Assembly: GCA_900550445.1 (NCBI GenBank)
Contig: URSF01000002.1
Span: forward strand, 61,226 to 125,225
Reading direction: 5' to 3'
Source of the DNA: an uncultured Rhodospirillaceae bacterium
GTDB lineage: Bacteria > Pseudomonadota > Alphaproteobacteria > CAAGCB01 > CAG-977
DNA: 64,000 nucleotides
In this document: piece by piece, positions 7,304-16,864 of the stretch
How positions within the stretch are numbered: the stretch's first letter is position 1
Layout of the letters: each line of letters begins with the position of its first letter
The notes under the pieces: generated by a model
Seen by the model: the letters and a program-made list of their open reading frames with translations, nothing else
Database searches by the model: none
What the model was told of the DNA's origin: nothing
Program-made: the position numbers and the translations under genes

Positions 7304-8902
7304 TTATTTCTGTTTTTTGTAATAAGACCAGCCGCCGGCATAGCTGAGAACGTTTTTAAAACCGCTCTGCATCAGAATGCGGGCGACGACATAGCTGGTA
7401 TAACCTTTGACGCAATGAACCATAATCGTTTTGTCGCGCGGCAGTTCGTCAAGGCGTTTTCTGATCTGCGCGGCGGGAATGTTGACGGCGCCGGCAATAT
7501 GTTCGGCCTGATACATTTCGGCGGGGCGGACGTCCAAAATAAACAAATCTCCGAAATCTGTTCCGAAGTAAGGCTCAACCAATCCTTCGCGGGCGTTTTC
7601 GATCGCCATGCCGATAATATTGACGGGATCCTTCGCCGAAGAATAGGGCGGGGCATAGCACAATTCGGCGTCCCTCAGGTCTTGCGTCGTTCCGTTCAGG
7701 CGCATAACCGTCGCAATCACGTCAATGCGTTTGTCAACACCTTGCGTGCCGACGGCTTGTGCGCCCAGAATTTTGCCGTCTTTGTCATACAATACTTTCA
7801 AGGTCAGTTCCTGTGCGTCGGGATAGTATCCGGCGTGGGAAGCCGAAGTGACGACCATTTTTTCGTAAGGAATATTTAAACGCCGCAGTTGCTTTTCATT
7901 GTTTCCCGTAAAAGCGGCCGTCAGGTTAAAAACTTTGACAATACCCGTTCCCTGAGTCGCTTTATAAGGATAAGAACGCCCGGCAATATGGTCGGCGATC
8001 AATCGTCCCTGACGGTTTGCCGGGCCGGCCAGAGCGATCATAACGTTTTGACCGGAAACAAAATCGGTGACGGCCACATTATCCCCGCAGGCATAAATGT
8101 CTGGAATGTTTGTCTGCATGAATTCATTGGTCAGAATTTCTCCGCGATCCGACAGTTTAATGCCGCTTTGTTTTAAAAAGTCCGTATCGGGGCGGACTCC
8201 GATTGCCAAAATGACCATTTCGGCCGGGATATTTTTACCGGAATTTAAAATCAATCCGGCCTCTGTTATTTCTTTTAACCCGTCGGACAAATACAGATCA
8301 ACGCCCTGATCTTTCATTTTTTGCTGCACGGGACGAACCATGTCATGATCCAAAGGCGGCAGGATTTGATCAGACAATTCAACCAAAGCCGTTTTTATTC
8401 CCAGGTGATTCAGATTTTCGGCAACTTCGACGCCGATGAAACCGCCGCCGACAACGACGGCGTTTTTAACGGCGTTATGTTTGATGAAATCTTTGATTTT
8501 ATCGGCGTCAGATAAATGTTTGACGACAAAGCAGGGCAGCTTTTCCAAACCGGCAACAGGCGGGACAAAAGGTTTTGCGCCGCCGGAAATAACCAGTTTA
8601 TCATAAGGGTATTCTTTGCCGTCCGCCGTCGTAACGGTCTTTTTTTCAGGGGTAACGGCCGTTATTTCACATTCGGTTTTAACGTCGATATTAAACAGGT
8701 TTTTAAACAGATCCGGCGCGGCGACCTGCATCTTGCCGCGTTCGGAGATAATATTTCCGATATAATACGGCAGCCCGCAGCTGGCGACAGATGTTTCTTT
8801 CGTTTTTTCAAAAACGGTAATTTCCGCCGAATTGTCAAGACGTCTTAATCTGGCAGCACAGCTTGCTCCGCCGGCGCCGCCGCCGATAATAAGAATTTTC
8901 AT
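7304..8902 (-). CDS. CoA-disulfide reductase-type flavoprotein fused to rhodanese
   Basis: 532 residues. The N-terminal FAD-binding motif GGGAGGASCA leads into the active-site segment SVASCGLPYYIG with Cys42, the redox cysteine of the CoA-disulfide / CoA-persulfide reductase family. The NAD(P)H-binding motif VVVGGGFIGVE and the C-terminal dimer domain follow. A rhodanese domain occupies the last 100 residues, with active loop CVKGYTS and Cys497. This is the CoADR-RHD fusion known from several bacteria, which reduces CoA-disulfide, CoA-persulfide or polysulfide with NAD(P)H. Together with the downstream YgaP-like rhodanese it forms a persulfide-handling operon. The exact substrate cannot be read from sequence. 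Confidence 0.9.
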   Translation of the reverse strand: MKILIIGGGAGGASCAARLRRLDNSAEITVFEKTKETSVASCGLPYYIGNIISERGKMQVAAPDLFKNLFNIDVKTECEITAVTPEKKTVTTADGKEYPYDKLVISGGAKPFVPPVAGLEKLPCFVVKHLSDADKIKDFIKHNAVKNAVVVGGGFIGVEVAENLNHLGIKTALVELSDQILPPLDHDMVRPVQQKMKDQGVDLYLSDGLKEITEAGLILNSGKNIPAEMVILAIGVRPDTDFLKQSGIKLSDRGEILTNEFMQTNIPDIYACGDNVAVTDFVSGQNVMIALAGPANRQGRLIADHIAGRSYPYKATQGTGIVKVFNLTAAFTGNNEKQLRRLNIPYEKMVVTSASHAGYYPDAQELTLKVLYDKDGKILGAQAVGTQGVDKRIDVIATVMRLNGTTQDLRDAELCYAPPYSSAKDPVNIIGMAIENAREGLVEPYFGTDFGDLFILDVRPAEMYQAEHIAGAVNIPAAQIRKRLDELPRDKTIMVHCVKGYTSYVVARILMQSGFKNVLSYAGGWSYYKKQK

Positions 8903-8995
8903 TGCGTTTCCCTCTTTTTATTTTTTTAACTATTTTAAAGAAGGGCGGATAAACTGCAATGAAAAAATAGTATGTAAGAAGGCTTAATTAAAGAA

Positions 8996-9895
8996 TTAAA
9001 AATGTTCTTTAAAAAAACGAACGGTTTCTTCCAGCCCTGTTTCCAATTTTGTCCGGGGAACAAACCCCAAAATATCGGCGGCCAGCGCGTTGTTTAAAAC
9101 GCTGTGTTTGATGTCGCCCGCACGGGCCGGCGTGCGGCGCGGGGACAGCGTATAATTTGTGTTTTTGCCGATCAGGGCAAACAGGTCGTTGATACTGGTC
9201 TGCGTGTTTGTCGACACGTTCAGTGTCATGTTTTTTCCTTGTGACGTCAAAGCGCGGCAATTCATTTCGGCAACGTCCGCCACATAAACGAAGTCGCGCG
9301 TCTGTTCGCCGTCGCCGTGAATTTCCAGCGGCATATTTTTAATCATCTTTTCAATAAAAATTGAAACGACCCCCGCTTCGCCGTGCGGGTCCTGACGGGG
9401 ACCGTAAACGTTGGCGTAGCGGAAAATAATATAATCCAGTCCTGACAGTTTGACATATTCTTCCATCGTATGTTTTGAAACGGCGTAGGGTGATAAAAAA
9501 CTGACGGGGTGCCGTTCGTCAACCGGCAGGTACTGCGGCACGGCATACAACGCGGCGCTGGATGATACGACGATCTTTTTGACATGGTGTTTCCTGCTCA
9601 GTTCGATCACGCGTACGAAAGCCATAACATTGTCCAGAGCGTCATGAACGGGATCGGCAACGGATACGGCGACGGACGCCTGGGCGGCCAGATGAATGAC
9701 ATAATCGAAATCGTGTTTTTCAAAAATGCCGGATACGGCGGGATCATTTAAATCCAGCCGGTAATAAACAGCCCGGCCGTTTTTGTATTTCGGTTCGTTT
9801 CTGTCAATGACAACCACATTAAATCCCGCGTCCGCCATTTTGTCGACCGTATGCGATCCGATAAAGCCTGCGCCGCCTGTCACTAAAACGTTCAT
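8996..9895 (-). CDS. NAD-dependent nucleotide-sugar epimerase/dehydratase
   Basis: Extended short-chain dehydrogenase of 299 residues. The NAD-binding motif TGGAGFIGSH is at residues 6-15, the conserved SSSAALYA segment near 111-118 carries the catalytic Ser, and the YxxxK pair is Tyr137/Lys141. The closest familiar type is UDP-glucose 4-epimerase (GalE) of the short bacterial class, but related enzymes acting on UDP-GlcNAc or dTDP-sugars share these motifs, so no symbol is given. It is divergent from the GT4-GT32 genes that start at 9991 and probably makes a precursor for the same surface glycan. Confidence 0.85.
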   Translation of the reverse strand: MNVLVTGGAGFIGSHTVDKMADAGFNVVVIDRNEPKYKNGRAVYYRLDLNDPAVSGIFEKHDFDYVIHLAAQASVAVSVADPVHDALDNVMAFVRVIELSRKHHVKKIVVSSSAALYAVPQYLPVDERHPVSFLSPYAVSKHTMEEYVKLSGLDYIIFRYANVYGPRQDPHGEAGVVSIFIEKMIKNMPLEIHGDGEQTRDFVYVADVAEMNCRALTSQGKNMTLNVSTNTQTSINDLFALIGKNTNYTLSPRRTPARAGDIKHSVLNNALAADILGFVPRTKLETGLEETVRFFKEHF

Positions 9896-9990
9896 TCGCT
9901 GTCCTTTTGTTTTGATTTGATCTTTTAGTTAAGTTACTCTAAAACATAAAAAATAAAAGCGGTTTTTGATCTGTCCTGAAAGGCGGCGGT

Positions 9991-11118
9991 ATGAAGGTTA
10001 TGGTTGTTAAGGACAGAAATGTCCTGAATACAAAGTTTTTGGCGCAGTTTGTCAATTCTCTGCACCGGATCGGATTTGACGTGACCGTCGTCTGCGACAG
10101 TTATAAAAAGCAGGGCAGCGGCGTTACGCTGGACGACGGCGTAAAATTTATTAACCTGAATGCGAAAACGAAAAACCCGTTCTTTAACCTTTATCGTTTT
10201 CTGCGCGGAAAGCTGGGGCGACCGACGGCGCGGTTTAAAAAAGTCATCGCCGCGGAAAAGCCGGACGTCATCATCTGCTATTTCATGGTTGATCTGGTTA
10301 ATGTGCTGTATAAGCAAAATCATCATGTTCCCGTCATTATGATGATGCACGGTTATCCGCCGGTCATGCTGGGAAATCTGATGAAGAAAAAGCCCTATAT
10401 GCGCGCGGTATACCGCGATGTGATGAACAGGGCGGCTGCTTTTCATGTTTTGATGAAATCGTATGAAAAAACGATTTCCGATTTCTGCGCGCCCAAACGG
10501 GTTGTGACGATTCCCAATGAAGTCGTTCAAATTTCCGAAAACGAACGCGCCGATTTATCGGTTGAAAAGAAAAAGATCATTTACGTTGCCCGTGTTGAAA
10601 AAGCCGGAAAACGTCATCATTTGCTGGTGGAAGCTTTCGGACGCCTGCTGAAGGATTTTCCCGATTGGCAGCTGGAATTCTGGGGCATGCGCAAATATCC
10701 GGCGTATGAACGCGAGTTAATGGAACTGGCGGCAAAGTACGGGGCGCGGGATAATGTGTTTATCAAGGGGTATCACCCTAAAATTCAGGACGTGTACCGT
10801 CAGGCAGATATTCATGCTTTTCCGTCCGCGCACGAAGGATTTTCTCTGGCGCTGGCGGACGGCATGGCGTGCGGTCTGCCCAGTTTGGGATTTGCCGACG
10901 CGCCGTCCGTCAACGAACTGATCATTGACGGACATAACGGTTTTCTGGCAAAAGACTTAGACGATTTTACGCAGAAACTGCGCCGGCTGATGAGTGAAAA
11001 AGAACTGCGTATGACTTTCGGGCAAAACGCGGCGCGGGATATGACGGAGTACGCGCCCGAAAAAGTCATTGAATTGTGGCGGCGCCTGATCGTCGAAACG
11101 GTTGGAGAAAACAAATGA
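9991..11118 (+). CDS. Glycosyltransferase family 4
   Basis: GT-B fold retaining glycosyltransferase, 375 residues. The second domain begins with the YVARVEKAGKRHH segment (Arg201 and the Lys at 204 or 207, typical phosphate contacts). The family motif appears as HEGFSLALADGM, with Glu282 and, eight residues on, Asp290 in place of the usual second Glu (EX7E becomes EX7D). It has no membrane span, so it acts at the cytoplasmic face on a lipid-linked acceptor. The stop overlaps the next start (ATGA at 11115-11118), so it is translationally coupled to the GT32 gene. Donor and acceptor are unknown. Confidence 0.9.
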   Translation: MKVMVVKDRNVLNTKFLAQFVNSLHRIGFDVTVVCDSYKKQGSGVTLDDGVKFINLNAKTKNPFFNLYRFLRGKLGRPTARFKKVIAAEKPDVIICYFMVDLVNVLYKQNHHVPVIMMMHGYPPVMLGNLMKKKPYMRAVYRDVMNRAAAFHVLMKSYEKTISDFCAPKRVVTIPNEVVQISENERADLSVEKKKIIYVARVEKAGKRHHLLVEAFGRLLKDFPDWQLEFWGMRKYPAYERELMELAAKYGARDNVFIKGYHPKIQDVYRQADIHAFPSAHEGFSLALADGMACGLPSLGFADAPSVNELIIDGHNGFLAKDLDDFTQKLRRLMSEKELRMTFGQNAARDMTEYAPEKVIELWRRLIVETVGENK

Positions 11119-11930
11119 TTCCCAAAAAAATTCATTATTGCTGGTTCGGTCCGGCGCCTAAAGGCGAAGTGGAAACAAAGTGCATTGAAAGCTGGAAAAA
11201 AATCCTGCCGGATTATGAAATCCGCGAATGGAACGACGCGGATCTGGAAAAATTTGACAACCGTTACTTACAACAGGCGGTTTCGGCCGAAAAGTGGGCT
11301 TTTGTTTCCGATTATGTGCGTCTGTATGCTTTGATGACCGAAGGCGGCGTTTATTTTGATACGGACGAAGAAATCAGGAAACCTTTGGACGATTTTATGA
11401 ATCTTGATTTTTTTATCGGATCGCAAAAATGCGGATCGTGCCGCAGTATTTCTCCGGCGCTGATCGGGACTTTGCCCGGTCATCAGATTATCAAAGACCT
11501 GATCGCCGCCTATGACGATATTGATTTTATCAATCCGGACGGCAGTTTCAACCTGACGACTAATCCGATGTATTTTGCCAAAGTGTTTAAGGAAAAATAC
11601 GGGATTGAAGACGTTTTCGTCACCAAAGACCGCGTGAAAATCACGGATAACGCCTATATTTACCCGTATACGTATTTTTGCACGGACAATGCGGACGCTT
11701 ACGGCGTGCATCATTACACGGGCAGCTGGAAACCTGACTGGAATGTGCGCGAAAAATTGTCAATTCCTTTGGGAAAAGGAAAAAAGCTGGTTGTGCGGAA
11801 GTATAAAAAAAACAGGGAAGGCAGTAAAATGCCTTTCAATGCCGGTGAAAAAGTTTTATGTTCCCTGAAAACGTCGAAACGTTCAAAGCTGTTTTTGCTG
11901 ATTCAAAATAACGGAGAAAACGAATGCTGA
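11115..11930 (+). CDS. Glycosyltransferase family 32 (capsule/LPS type)
   Basis: 271 residues from the ATG at 11115. The N-terminus IPKKIHYCWFG and the motif GGVYFDTDEE (Asp82-x-Asp84, the metal and nucleotide-sugar site) are the hallmarks of OCH1-like GT32 enzymes of bacterial capsule and LPS clusters. GGAG lies 9 bases before the start, inside the end of the GT4 gene. The last 7 bases overlap the zinc-ribbon/SH3 gene. Upstream in-frame codons (from 11076) are inside the GT4 gene and unlikely to be used. Confidence 0.9.
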   Translation: MIPKKIHYCWFGPAPKGEVETKCIESWKKILPDYEIREWNDADLEKFDNRYLQQAVSAEKWAFVSDYVRLYALMTEGGVYFDTDEEIRKPLDDFMNLDFFIGSQKCGSCRSISPALIGTLPGHQIIKDLIAAYDDIDFINPDGSFNLTTNPMYFAKVFKEKYGIEDVFVTKDRVKITDNAYIYPYTYFCTDNADAYGVHHYTGSWKPDWNVREKLSIPLGKGKKLVVRKYKKNREGSKMPFNAGEKVLCSLKTSKRSKLFLLIQNNGENEC

Positions 11931-12343
11931 TAAAATGTCCCGATTGCGGCAAGATGAGAAGTTCCGACGCGGCCGCTTGTCCGTTTTGCGGTTGTAAAAG
12001 GAAACCCGGCGGCTGTTCGGGATTTATTGTTGTGCTGATCATGCTGGCATTAGTGACCTTGTGCGATTCAAAAGAACCTTATGTCGTACAGAGAAATGCC
12101 AATTTCCGCGAAGAACCGAACGGAAAAATTCTGGGGCAGATTTCCAAAGGAACCGAACTGAGCTGTAATATCGAAGACGGCTGGTGCCGTACGACGTATG
12201 CGGGCAGAATTGTGTTTGTTTCTTTAAAAGTTCTGGAAAAAAGAACGTCGGCCGGAGAAACAAAATCTCCCGCGCCGGTACGGAACAATGCGGAACCGCC
12301 GGTAAATCGGGAAGCGGGATTGGTCCGGGCCGTAGAAAATTAA
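11924..12343 (+). CDS. Zinc-ribbon, membrane span and SH3-domain protein
   Basis: 139 residues with an unusual order of parts. A four-cysteine zinc ribbon sits at the N-terminus (CPDCGK then CPFCGC, residues 5-23), then one hydrophobic helix (about 33-47), then a bacterial SH3 domain (about 53-104) that begins VVQRNANFREEPNG, then a disordered Pro/Glu tail. This places the zinc ribbon in the cytoplasm and the SH3 domain in the periplasm. Bacterial SH3 domains commonly bind cell-wall peptides or glycans. Its start overlaps the GT32 gene by 7 bases, so it is made together with the glycan enzymes, and a sensor or scaffold role is possible. No specific function is known to me. Confidence 0.75.
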   Translation: MLIKCPDCGKMRSSDAAACPFCGCKRKPGGCSGFIVVLIMLALVTLCDSKEPYVVQRNANFREEPNGKILGQISKGTELSCNIEDGWCRTTYAGRIVFVSLKVLEKRTSAGETKSPAPVRNNAEPPVNREAGLVRAVEN

Positions 12344-12376
12344 TCGTTTTTCTCTGTTGGATAAAAGAACTTTTCC

Positions 12377-13996
12377 ATGAAAAAATATATTTTTGATTTT
12401 CTGAGAATATTGTTTTGTTCTCTGGTCATTTTGTGTTTTCTGATGCTGCCGGAAATTATCTTCGGCTTTATCAAACCGCATCTGGCCGTCTGCTGGAATT
12501 CAGACAAACTGGGAATGCTTTTTTTGCTGTCTTTTCTGCTTTCCATGGTCAAAAGCAAAAAGATGTTTGTCTGGTTTTTAATCGTTTTCGGATTGCTTCA
12601 GGTCGTTCAGTTTTGTTCAATGGCTTATTTCGGGGTATACCTGACGCCGTATGCGATTGATTTTATTTTTCTGGAATCCAGAGACATTATGACGGAAATC
12701 AAAGACGTCTGGTATAAATACCTGTATGTCTTTGCTTTGGTCGGCGTGCCTTATTTCGTTTTGGGATATGCCGTTTCCAGCGATTTCTTTAACCGTGTTT
12801 CATTTAAATACGCCTGGGTTCTGCCGGTCATTTATTTTGCGGGATTCTTTTATCGCGCCTCAACGCCGGACGGTATTTTTCAGATGTTGTTTAAAAATAC
12901 GTGTTACGCGTCTTATAATACGATCAATTCCTTTTCCGCTTATCTGGGGAACATCTTGCCCCGGAAATTGGCCGGATATGAAGACAAAGAAATCTTTCCG
13001 GATTATAAACTGACCAATATCGCGGCAGATACCCGAAAACCCGTCAATATTATTTTTGTTGTCGGAGAATCAATTAACGTCAATCACTTGTCTTTGTTCG
13101 GATATCACCGTCAAACGACCCCGGAATTGGAAAAATACGCGGCGCGGGATCCTTTTTTCGTTTATAAAAAAGCCTGGGCGGCCGGCGTTAACACGTTAAT
13201 TTCTCTGCCGATGATTTATAATATTCAGGTTAATCCGAAGAATTACCGCAAACTGATTACCCGTGACAGCTATTTATTCAAAATGGCGCAGGAAAACGGT
13301 TTTAAAGTAACGTATATCGAAGCGCAGAACGCTTCTTTGTTTAAAAAAACGTCGCTCAGCCATTATGATCAGGCTTTTGTTTATTCTTCGGCCGACGGTG
13401 AAAAATTAAAGGGCGAAAGCGGTTTTCTGGATAATGTTTTCAAACAGATTGATCTGACCGGACGCAATTTGATCATCGTGCATAAACGCAATGTACATTC
13501 GCCGTACAACAATAATTATATGTACGAGGAAGAAAAATATAAAATTTTCAAAGATTCAAACGTTGACGAACGTATTAACGAATATGACAGCGCCATGCTG
13601 TATGAAGATATGCTGTTGATGAAGATTCTGAATTTTGCGCGCAGTTCGAATCAGGCGACTTATTTCTTTTATTTATCCGATCATGGCGAAGCTTTGGGAC
13701 AGAACGGCGTTTGGGGGCACGGACATCTGGATCCCGCGGATTTGGAAGTTCCGTTTATGTTTACGATGTTTAATGTTCAAGATGAAGATTTTTGGGCGCG
13801 TTTAAAGGCTTTGGACCGTCCGTGCACGCATGACGTTTCTCTGCTGGTTGCGGAAAAGCTGGGCTGGAAAGTGGAAATTCCGGGCGAAGATCTGAATGTC
13901 TGTCAAGTCAACGGACGCGATACAATGGGTCGCGCGGGCGTTTTAAAGATTATAAAGAAACCGGACGGAACCGCCGATTTTAAATTGGGACAATAA
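12377..13996 (+). CDS. Phosphoethanolamine-transferase-like membrane sulfatase-fold enzyme
   Basis: 539 residues: about five N-terminal membrane helices (residues 5-160) then a periplasmic alkaline-phosphatase-fold domain. Metal-site and nucleophile segments match the EptA/OpgE group: FVVGESINVNHLSLFGYHR (Glu231), NTLISLP with Thr273 as nucleophile, and LSDHGEALG (Asp435, His436) followed by GHGH. In this family the enzyme moves phosphoethanolamine from phosphatidylethanolamine to lipid A, LPS core or another glycan. Next to two glycosyltransferases, a glycan or LPS acceptor is likely, but the target is not provable here. It starts 33 bases after the zinc-ribbon/SH3 gene. Confidence 0.85.
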   Translation: MKKYIFDFLRILFCSLVILCFLMLPEIIFGFIKPHLAVCWNSDKLGMLFLLSFLLSMVKSKKMFVWFLIVFGLLQVVQFCSMAYFGVYLTPYAIDFIFLESRDIMTEIKDVWYKYLYVFALVGVPYFVLGYAVSSDFFNRVSFKYAWVLPVIYFAGFFYRASTPDGIFQMLFKNTCYASYNTINSFSAYLGNILPRKLAGYEDKEIFPDYKLTNIAADTRKPVNIIFVVGESINVNHLSLFGYHRQTTPELEKYAARDPFFVYKKAWAAGVNTLISLPMIYNIQVNPKNYRKLITRDSYLFKMAQENGFKVTYIEAQNASLFKKTSLSHYDQAFVYSSADGEKLKGESGFLDNVFKQIDLTGRNLIIVHKRNVHSPYNNNYMYEEEKYKIFKDSNVDERINEYDSAMLYEDMLLMKILNFARSSNQATYFFYLSDHGEALGQNGVWGHGHLDPADLEVPFMFTMFNVQDEDFWARLKALDRPCTHDVSLLVAEKLGWKVEIPGEDLNVCQVNGRDTMGRAGVLKIIKKPDGTADFKLGQ

Positions 13997-14003
13997 AAGC
14001 CGG

Positions 14004-15899
14004 TTATTTAAGGTCTTCCAATTCTTCGGATAATTCCAGCCACCGAAGTTCGGCCGCGTCAATTTCTTCGTTCAGCTGAGCCAGCGATATTTGCAGGTTT
14101 TTGACTTTGGCCGCGTTTAACCCGATCATGTAAAGGGTCGGGTCTTCCAGCATTTCTTCGATTTTTTCTTTTTGATCGTTCAATTTTTCCAGCAACGCTT
14201 CCGTTTCTTTCAGCTTTTTTCGCACGGGAGCCGACTGCAAACGTTTTTCGGCCGCTTCCCGGCGTTCGTCTTTGCGTGAAACGGCCGCTTTTTCATTTTT
14301 GTCCGCACTTTTTCCGGCGGCCTGAATACGCGCTTTTTGCGCCAGCAGGTTTCTGTAATCTTCCAAATCCCCGTCATAAGCCGCGCAGTGCCCGCCGTCG
14401 ATCAGCCACAGACGGTCGGCCGTCAATTCGATTAAATGGGGGTCGTGCGTGATTAAAATAACGGCGCCTTTGTAGGTGTTGATGGCTTCGATCAAAGCGT
14501 CGCGCGCATCAATGTCCAGATGGTTCGTCGGTTCGTCCAGCAGCAGGATATGCGGCGCGTTGCGGGTCATGACGGCAAACAGCAACCGCGCTTTTTCTCC
14601 GCCGGACAGCTGTTCGATACGGGTATCCGCCTTTTGCTGGGTTAAGCCGAACGCCCCCAGATGTGCGCGGATCTGCGTTTCACCGGCTTCTTTCATAACC
14701 AGCTGCATTTGCTGGAAAGCCGTCAGGTTTTTCGACAACTCTTCGGTCTGGTGCTGGGCGTAATAGCCGATCTGCAGCTTGCCTGAGGCCTGCATGGAAC
14801 CGTTCATTAATTTTAACTTGCCGGCCAACAGCTTGGCGAACGTGGATTTCCCGTTGCCGTTCGCCCCCAGCAAAGCGATCCGGTCGTCGGCGTCTATGCG
14901 CAGATTCAGTTTGGATAAAACGACTTTTTCGCCGTAACCGACGCTGCCGTCTTCGATTTTAATCAAAGGGGAAGGCAGCTCCTGCGGCGCCGGAAATGAA
15001 AAATGCAAAGCGGCTTCATTGGAAAACACCGCTTTCGGCGGCAGCTTTTCCAGCATTTTGATACGGCTCTGCGCCTGCTTTGCCTTGTTGGCTTTGTAAC
15101 GGAAACGATCAACGAAAGACTGCAGATGTTTGCGCGTTTCTTCGGTTTTCGCGGCCTGCTTCAGTTCATTTTCCCTTTGTAAGGCGCGCGTTTGTTCAAA
15201 AGCGTCATAGTTGCCGCCGTAACTTTGAATTTTCAGATTTTCAATATGCAGGATTCGCGTGCATAAACGATTCAGCAAAGACCGGTCATGGCTGATGATA
15301 ATAAGTGTTCCCGGATATTTTTCCAAAAAGTTTTCCAGCCATAAGGTCGCTTCCAGATCCAGATGGTTTGTCGGTTCGTCCAGCAATAAAATATCCGACG
15401 GCACGAACAGGGCCGCCGCCAAAGCGACACGCATACGCCAGCCGCCGGAAAAAGAACTCAGCGGCTGTTTTTGCTGCTCCTGAGAAAATCCCAGTCCGTA
15501 CAGAATCGCGCCGGCTCTGGCTTCGGCGGAATTGGCGCCGATAACGTTTAAACGTTCGTGAATTTCTCCGATTTTTACACCGTCGTTTTCCGCTTCTGCT
15601 TTTTCCAGTTCAGCCAGCAGAGCCGTTCTTTGTGTGTCGGCCTGCAAAACGCAGTCGGTCAGAGAAATGTCCGTGTCGGGGATTTCCTGTGCGACTGTCG
15701 CGATTTTATGGCCTTTGGTCATGCCGATATCGCCGTCGTCCGGGGATAAATCGCCGCAGATTAAACGAAAAAGAGTCGTTTTGCCCGTTCCGTTGCGTCC
15801 AGTTAAACCGACTTTCTGCCCGTCCGAAATATGGGCCGAGGCCGCGTTGAACAGCAGCCGTCCGCCAAACCGTAATGTAATGTCGTTAATATCCAGCAT
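14004..15899 (-). CDS. ABC-F family ATPase
   Basis: 631 residues with two ATP-binding domains and no membrane part, the ABC-F layout. Domain 1 has Walker A GRNGTGKTT and signature SSFSGGWRMR; domain 2 has GANGNGKST and LSGGEKARLLF; both have Walker B LLLDEPTNHLD. The linker between them is long and basic (KANKAKQAQSRIKMLEKLPP), as in the P-site tRNA-interaction motif. A charged coiled coil ends the protein (about 530-631), as in Uup and YheS. Such proteins bind the ribosomal E site and relieve stalling. Which ABC-F subfamily it belongs to needs a tree, so I give no symbol. Confidence 0.92.
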   Translation of the reverse strand: MLDINDITLRFGGRLLFNAASAHISDGQKVGLTGRNGTGKTTLFRLICGDLSPDDGDIGMTKGHKIATVAQEIPDTDISLTDCVLQADTQRTALLAELEKAEAENDGVKIGEIHERLNVIGANSAEARAGAILYGLGFSQEQQKQPLSSFSGGWRMRVALAAALFVPSDILLLDEPTNHLDLEATLWLENFLEKYPGTLIIISHDRSLLNRLCTRILHIENLKIQSYGGNYDAFEQTRALQRENELKQAAKTEETRKHLQSFVDRFRYKANKAKQAQSRIKMLEKLPPKAVFSNEAALHFSFPAPQELPSPLIKIEDGSVGYGEKVVLSKLNLRIDADDRIALLGANGNGKSTFAKLLAGKLKLMNGSMQASGKLQIGYYAQHQTEELSKNLTAFQQMQLVMKEAGETQIRAHLGAFGLTQQKADTRIEQLSGGEKARLLFAVMTRNAPHILLLDEPTNHLDIDARDALIEAINTYKGAVILITHDPHLIELTADRLWLIDGGHCAAYDGDLEDYRNLLAQKARIQAAGKSADKNEKAAVSRKDERREAAEKRLQSAPVRKKLKETEALLEKLNDQKEKIEEMLEDPTLYMIGLNAAKVKNLQISLAQLNEEIDAAELRWLELSEELEDLK

Positions 15900-16129
15900 A
15901 ACGACAGGACTTTAACCGATTGCCCGTAAAAAGAAAAGCTTTTAAAAAAAACTCCTTTGTTTGTTTTTTTACACGCGTTTAAAAAGATATAAAGGTAAAA
16001 CAGTTTTGTTTTTCAATGAGTTATCTTGCGTTTTCTTCTTTTTTTGATTTACTTCGGATATTACGTTATCTTTACAAAAAGGAAGTTTTGATTAATGATA
16101 CAAAAAAAGATTGATCAAAGCGCTGCGCC

Positions 16130-16780
16130 ATGAATAACCGTTTATATTACATGAAAGTCTTTTTTCTGCAGTACAAATCCTGTTTTGTGCTGGGGACGGT
16201 TATATTCGTTTTGGGCTTTTTAGCCGCGGCCGTAATTTTCCGGGGGCCTAAAATTCCCAAAACGGAACAGGATTTTTCAGACGCGCTGGAAACGGGAACG
16301 CATTTGTTTGAAATGAAGCGTTATGACGAAGCCTTTGAATACCTGATTTATCCCGGCGAGCACGGGTATCCCCGGGCGCGTTTTTTGCTGGGCGAAATGT
16401 ATTACAACGGTCTGGGAGTTGAAAAAGACCTGAAAAGGGCGTTTGAAAATTATAAAATGGCGGCCGATCAGCTGGTTGAAGCAAAATATATGGCGGCTTC
16501 AATGGCTTTTCGCGGCGAAACGAAGGAAATGCCGAAAGGAATGGCGACGACCCTGTTGACCGAAGCGGCCTATCACGGATATAAAAGGGCGCAAAACGAT
16601 CTGGGGATATATTCTTTGATGTCCGGGGATTATGAACAGGCTTATTTCTGGCTGTCTTTGGCGGCGGGCGGCGCGTCCGAACGGGCGCAGAAAGCGCTGC
16701 GGGCCGCGGCGGAAAAACTGTCCGATTATCAGCGCGGTCTGCTGGACGTTGAAATAAAAGGTTTCATTGCGCGAAAATAA
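16130..16780 (+). CDS. Membrane-anchored Sel1-repeat protein
   Basis: 216 residues. A single hydrophobic helix (about residues 18-37) is followed by three or four Sel1-type alpha-helical repeats, for example ARFLLGEMYYNGLGVEKDLKRA and its weaker copies to about residue 190. Sel1 repeats serve as protein-binding scaffolds. The start is uncertain: neither the ATG at 16130 nor the in-frame ATG at 16151 has a clear ribosome binding site. The gap of about 230 bases before it, divergent from the ABC-F gene, is AT-rich and probably holds promoters for both. ndk follows after 84 bases. Confidence 0.8.
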   Translation: MNNRLYYMKVFFLQYKSCFVLGTVIFVLGFLAAAVIFRGPKIPKTEQDFSDALETGTHLFEMKRYDEAFEYLIYPGEHGYPRARFLLGEMYYNGLGVEKDLKRAFENYKMAADQLVEAKYMAASMAFRGETKEMPKGMATTLLTEAAYHGYKRAQNDLGIYSLMSGDYEQAYFWLSLAAGGASERAQKALRAAAEKLSDYQRGLLDVEIKGFIARK

Positions 16781-16864
16781 ACAATTTGTCGGTTGAAAGG
16801 TTTTAATCGGACGGGTATAAAGGAGCTCATAAATCTTTTAACTTTAATACAACAGAGGAATAAA

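Noticed and set aside
16016..16114. 32-codon frame in the gap before the Sel1-repeat gene
   Set aside because: No ribosome binding site, AT-rich low-complexity sequence and no recognisable features.
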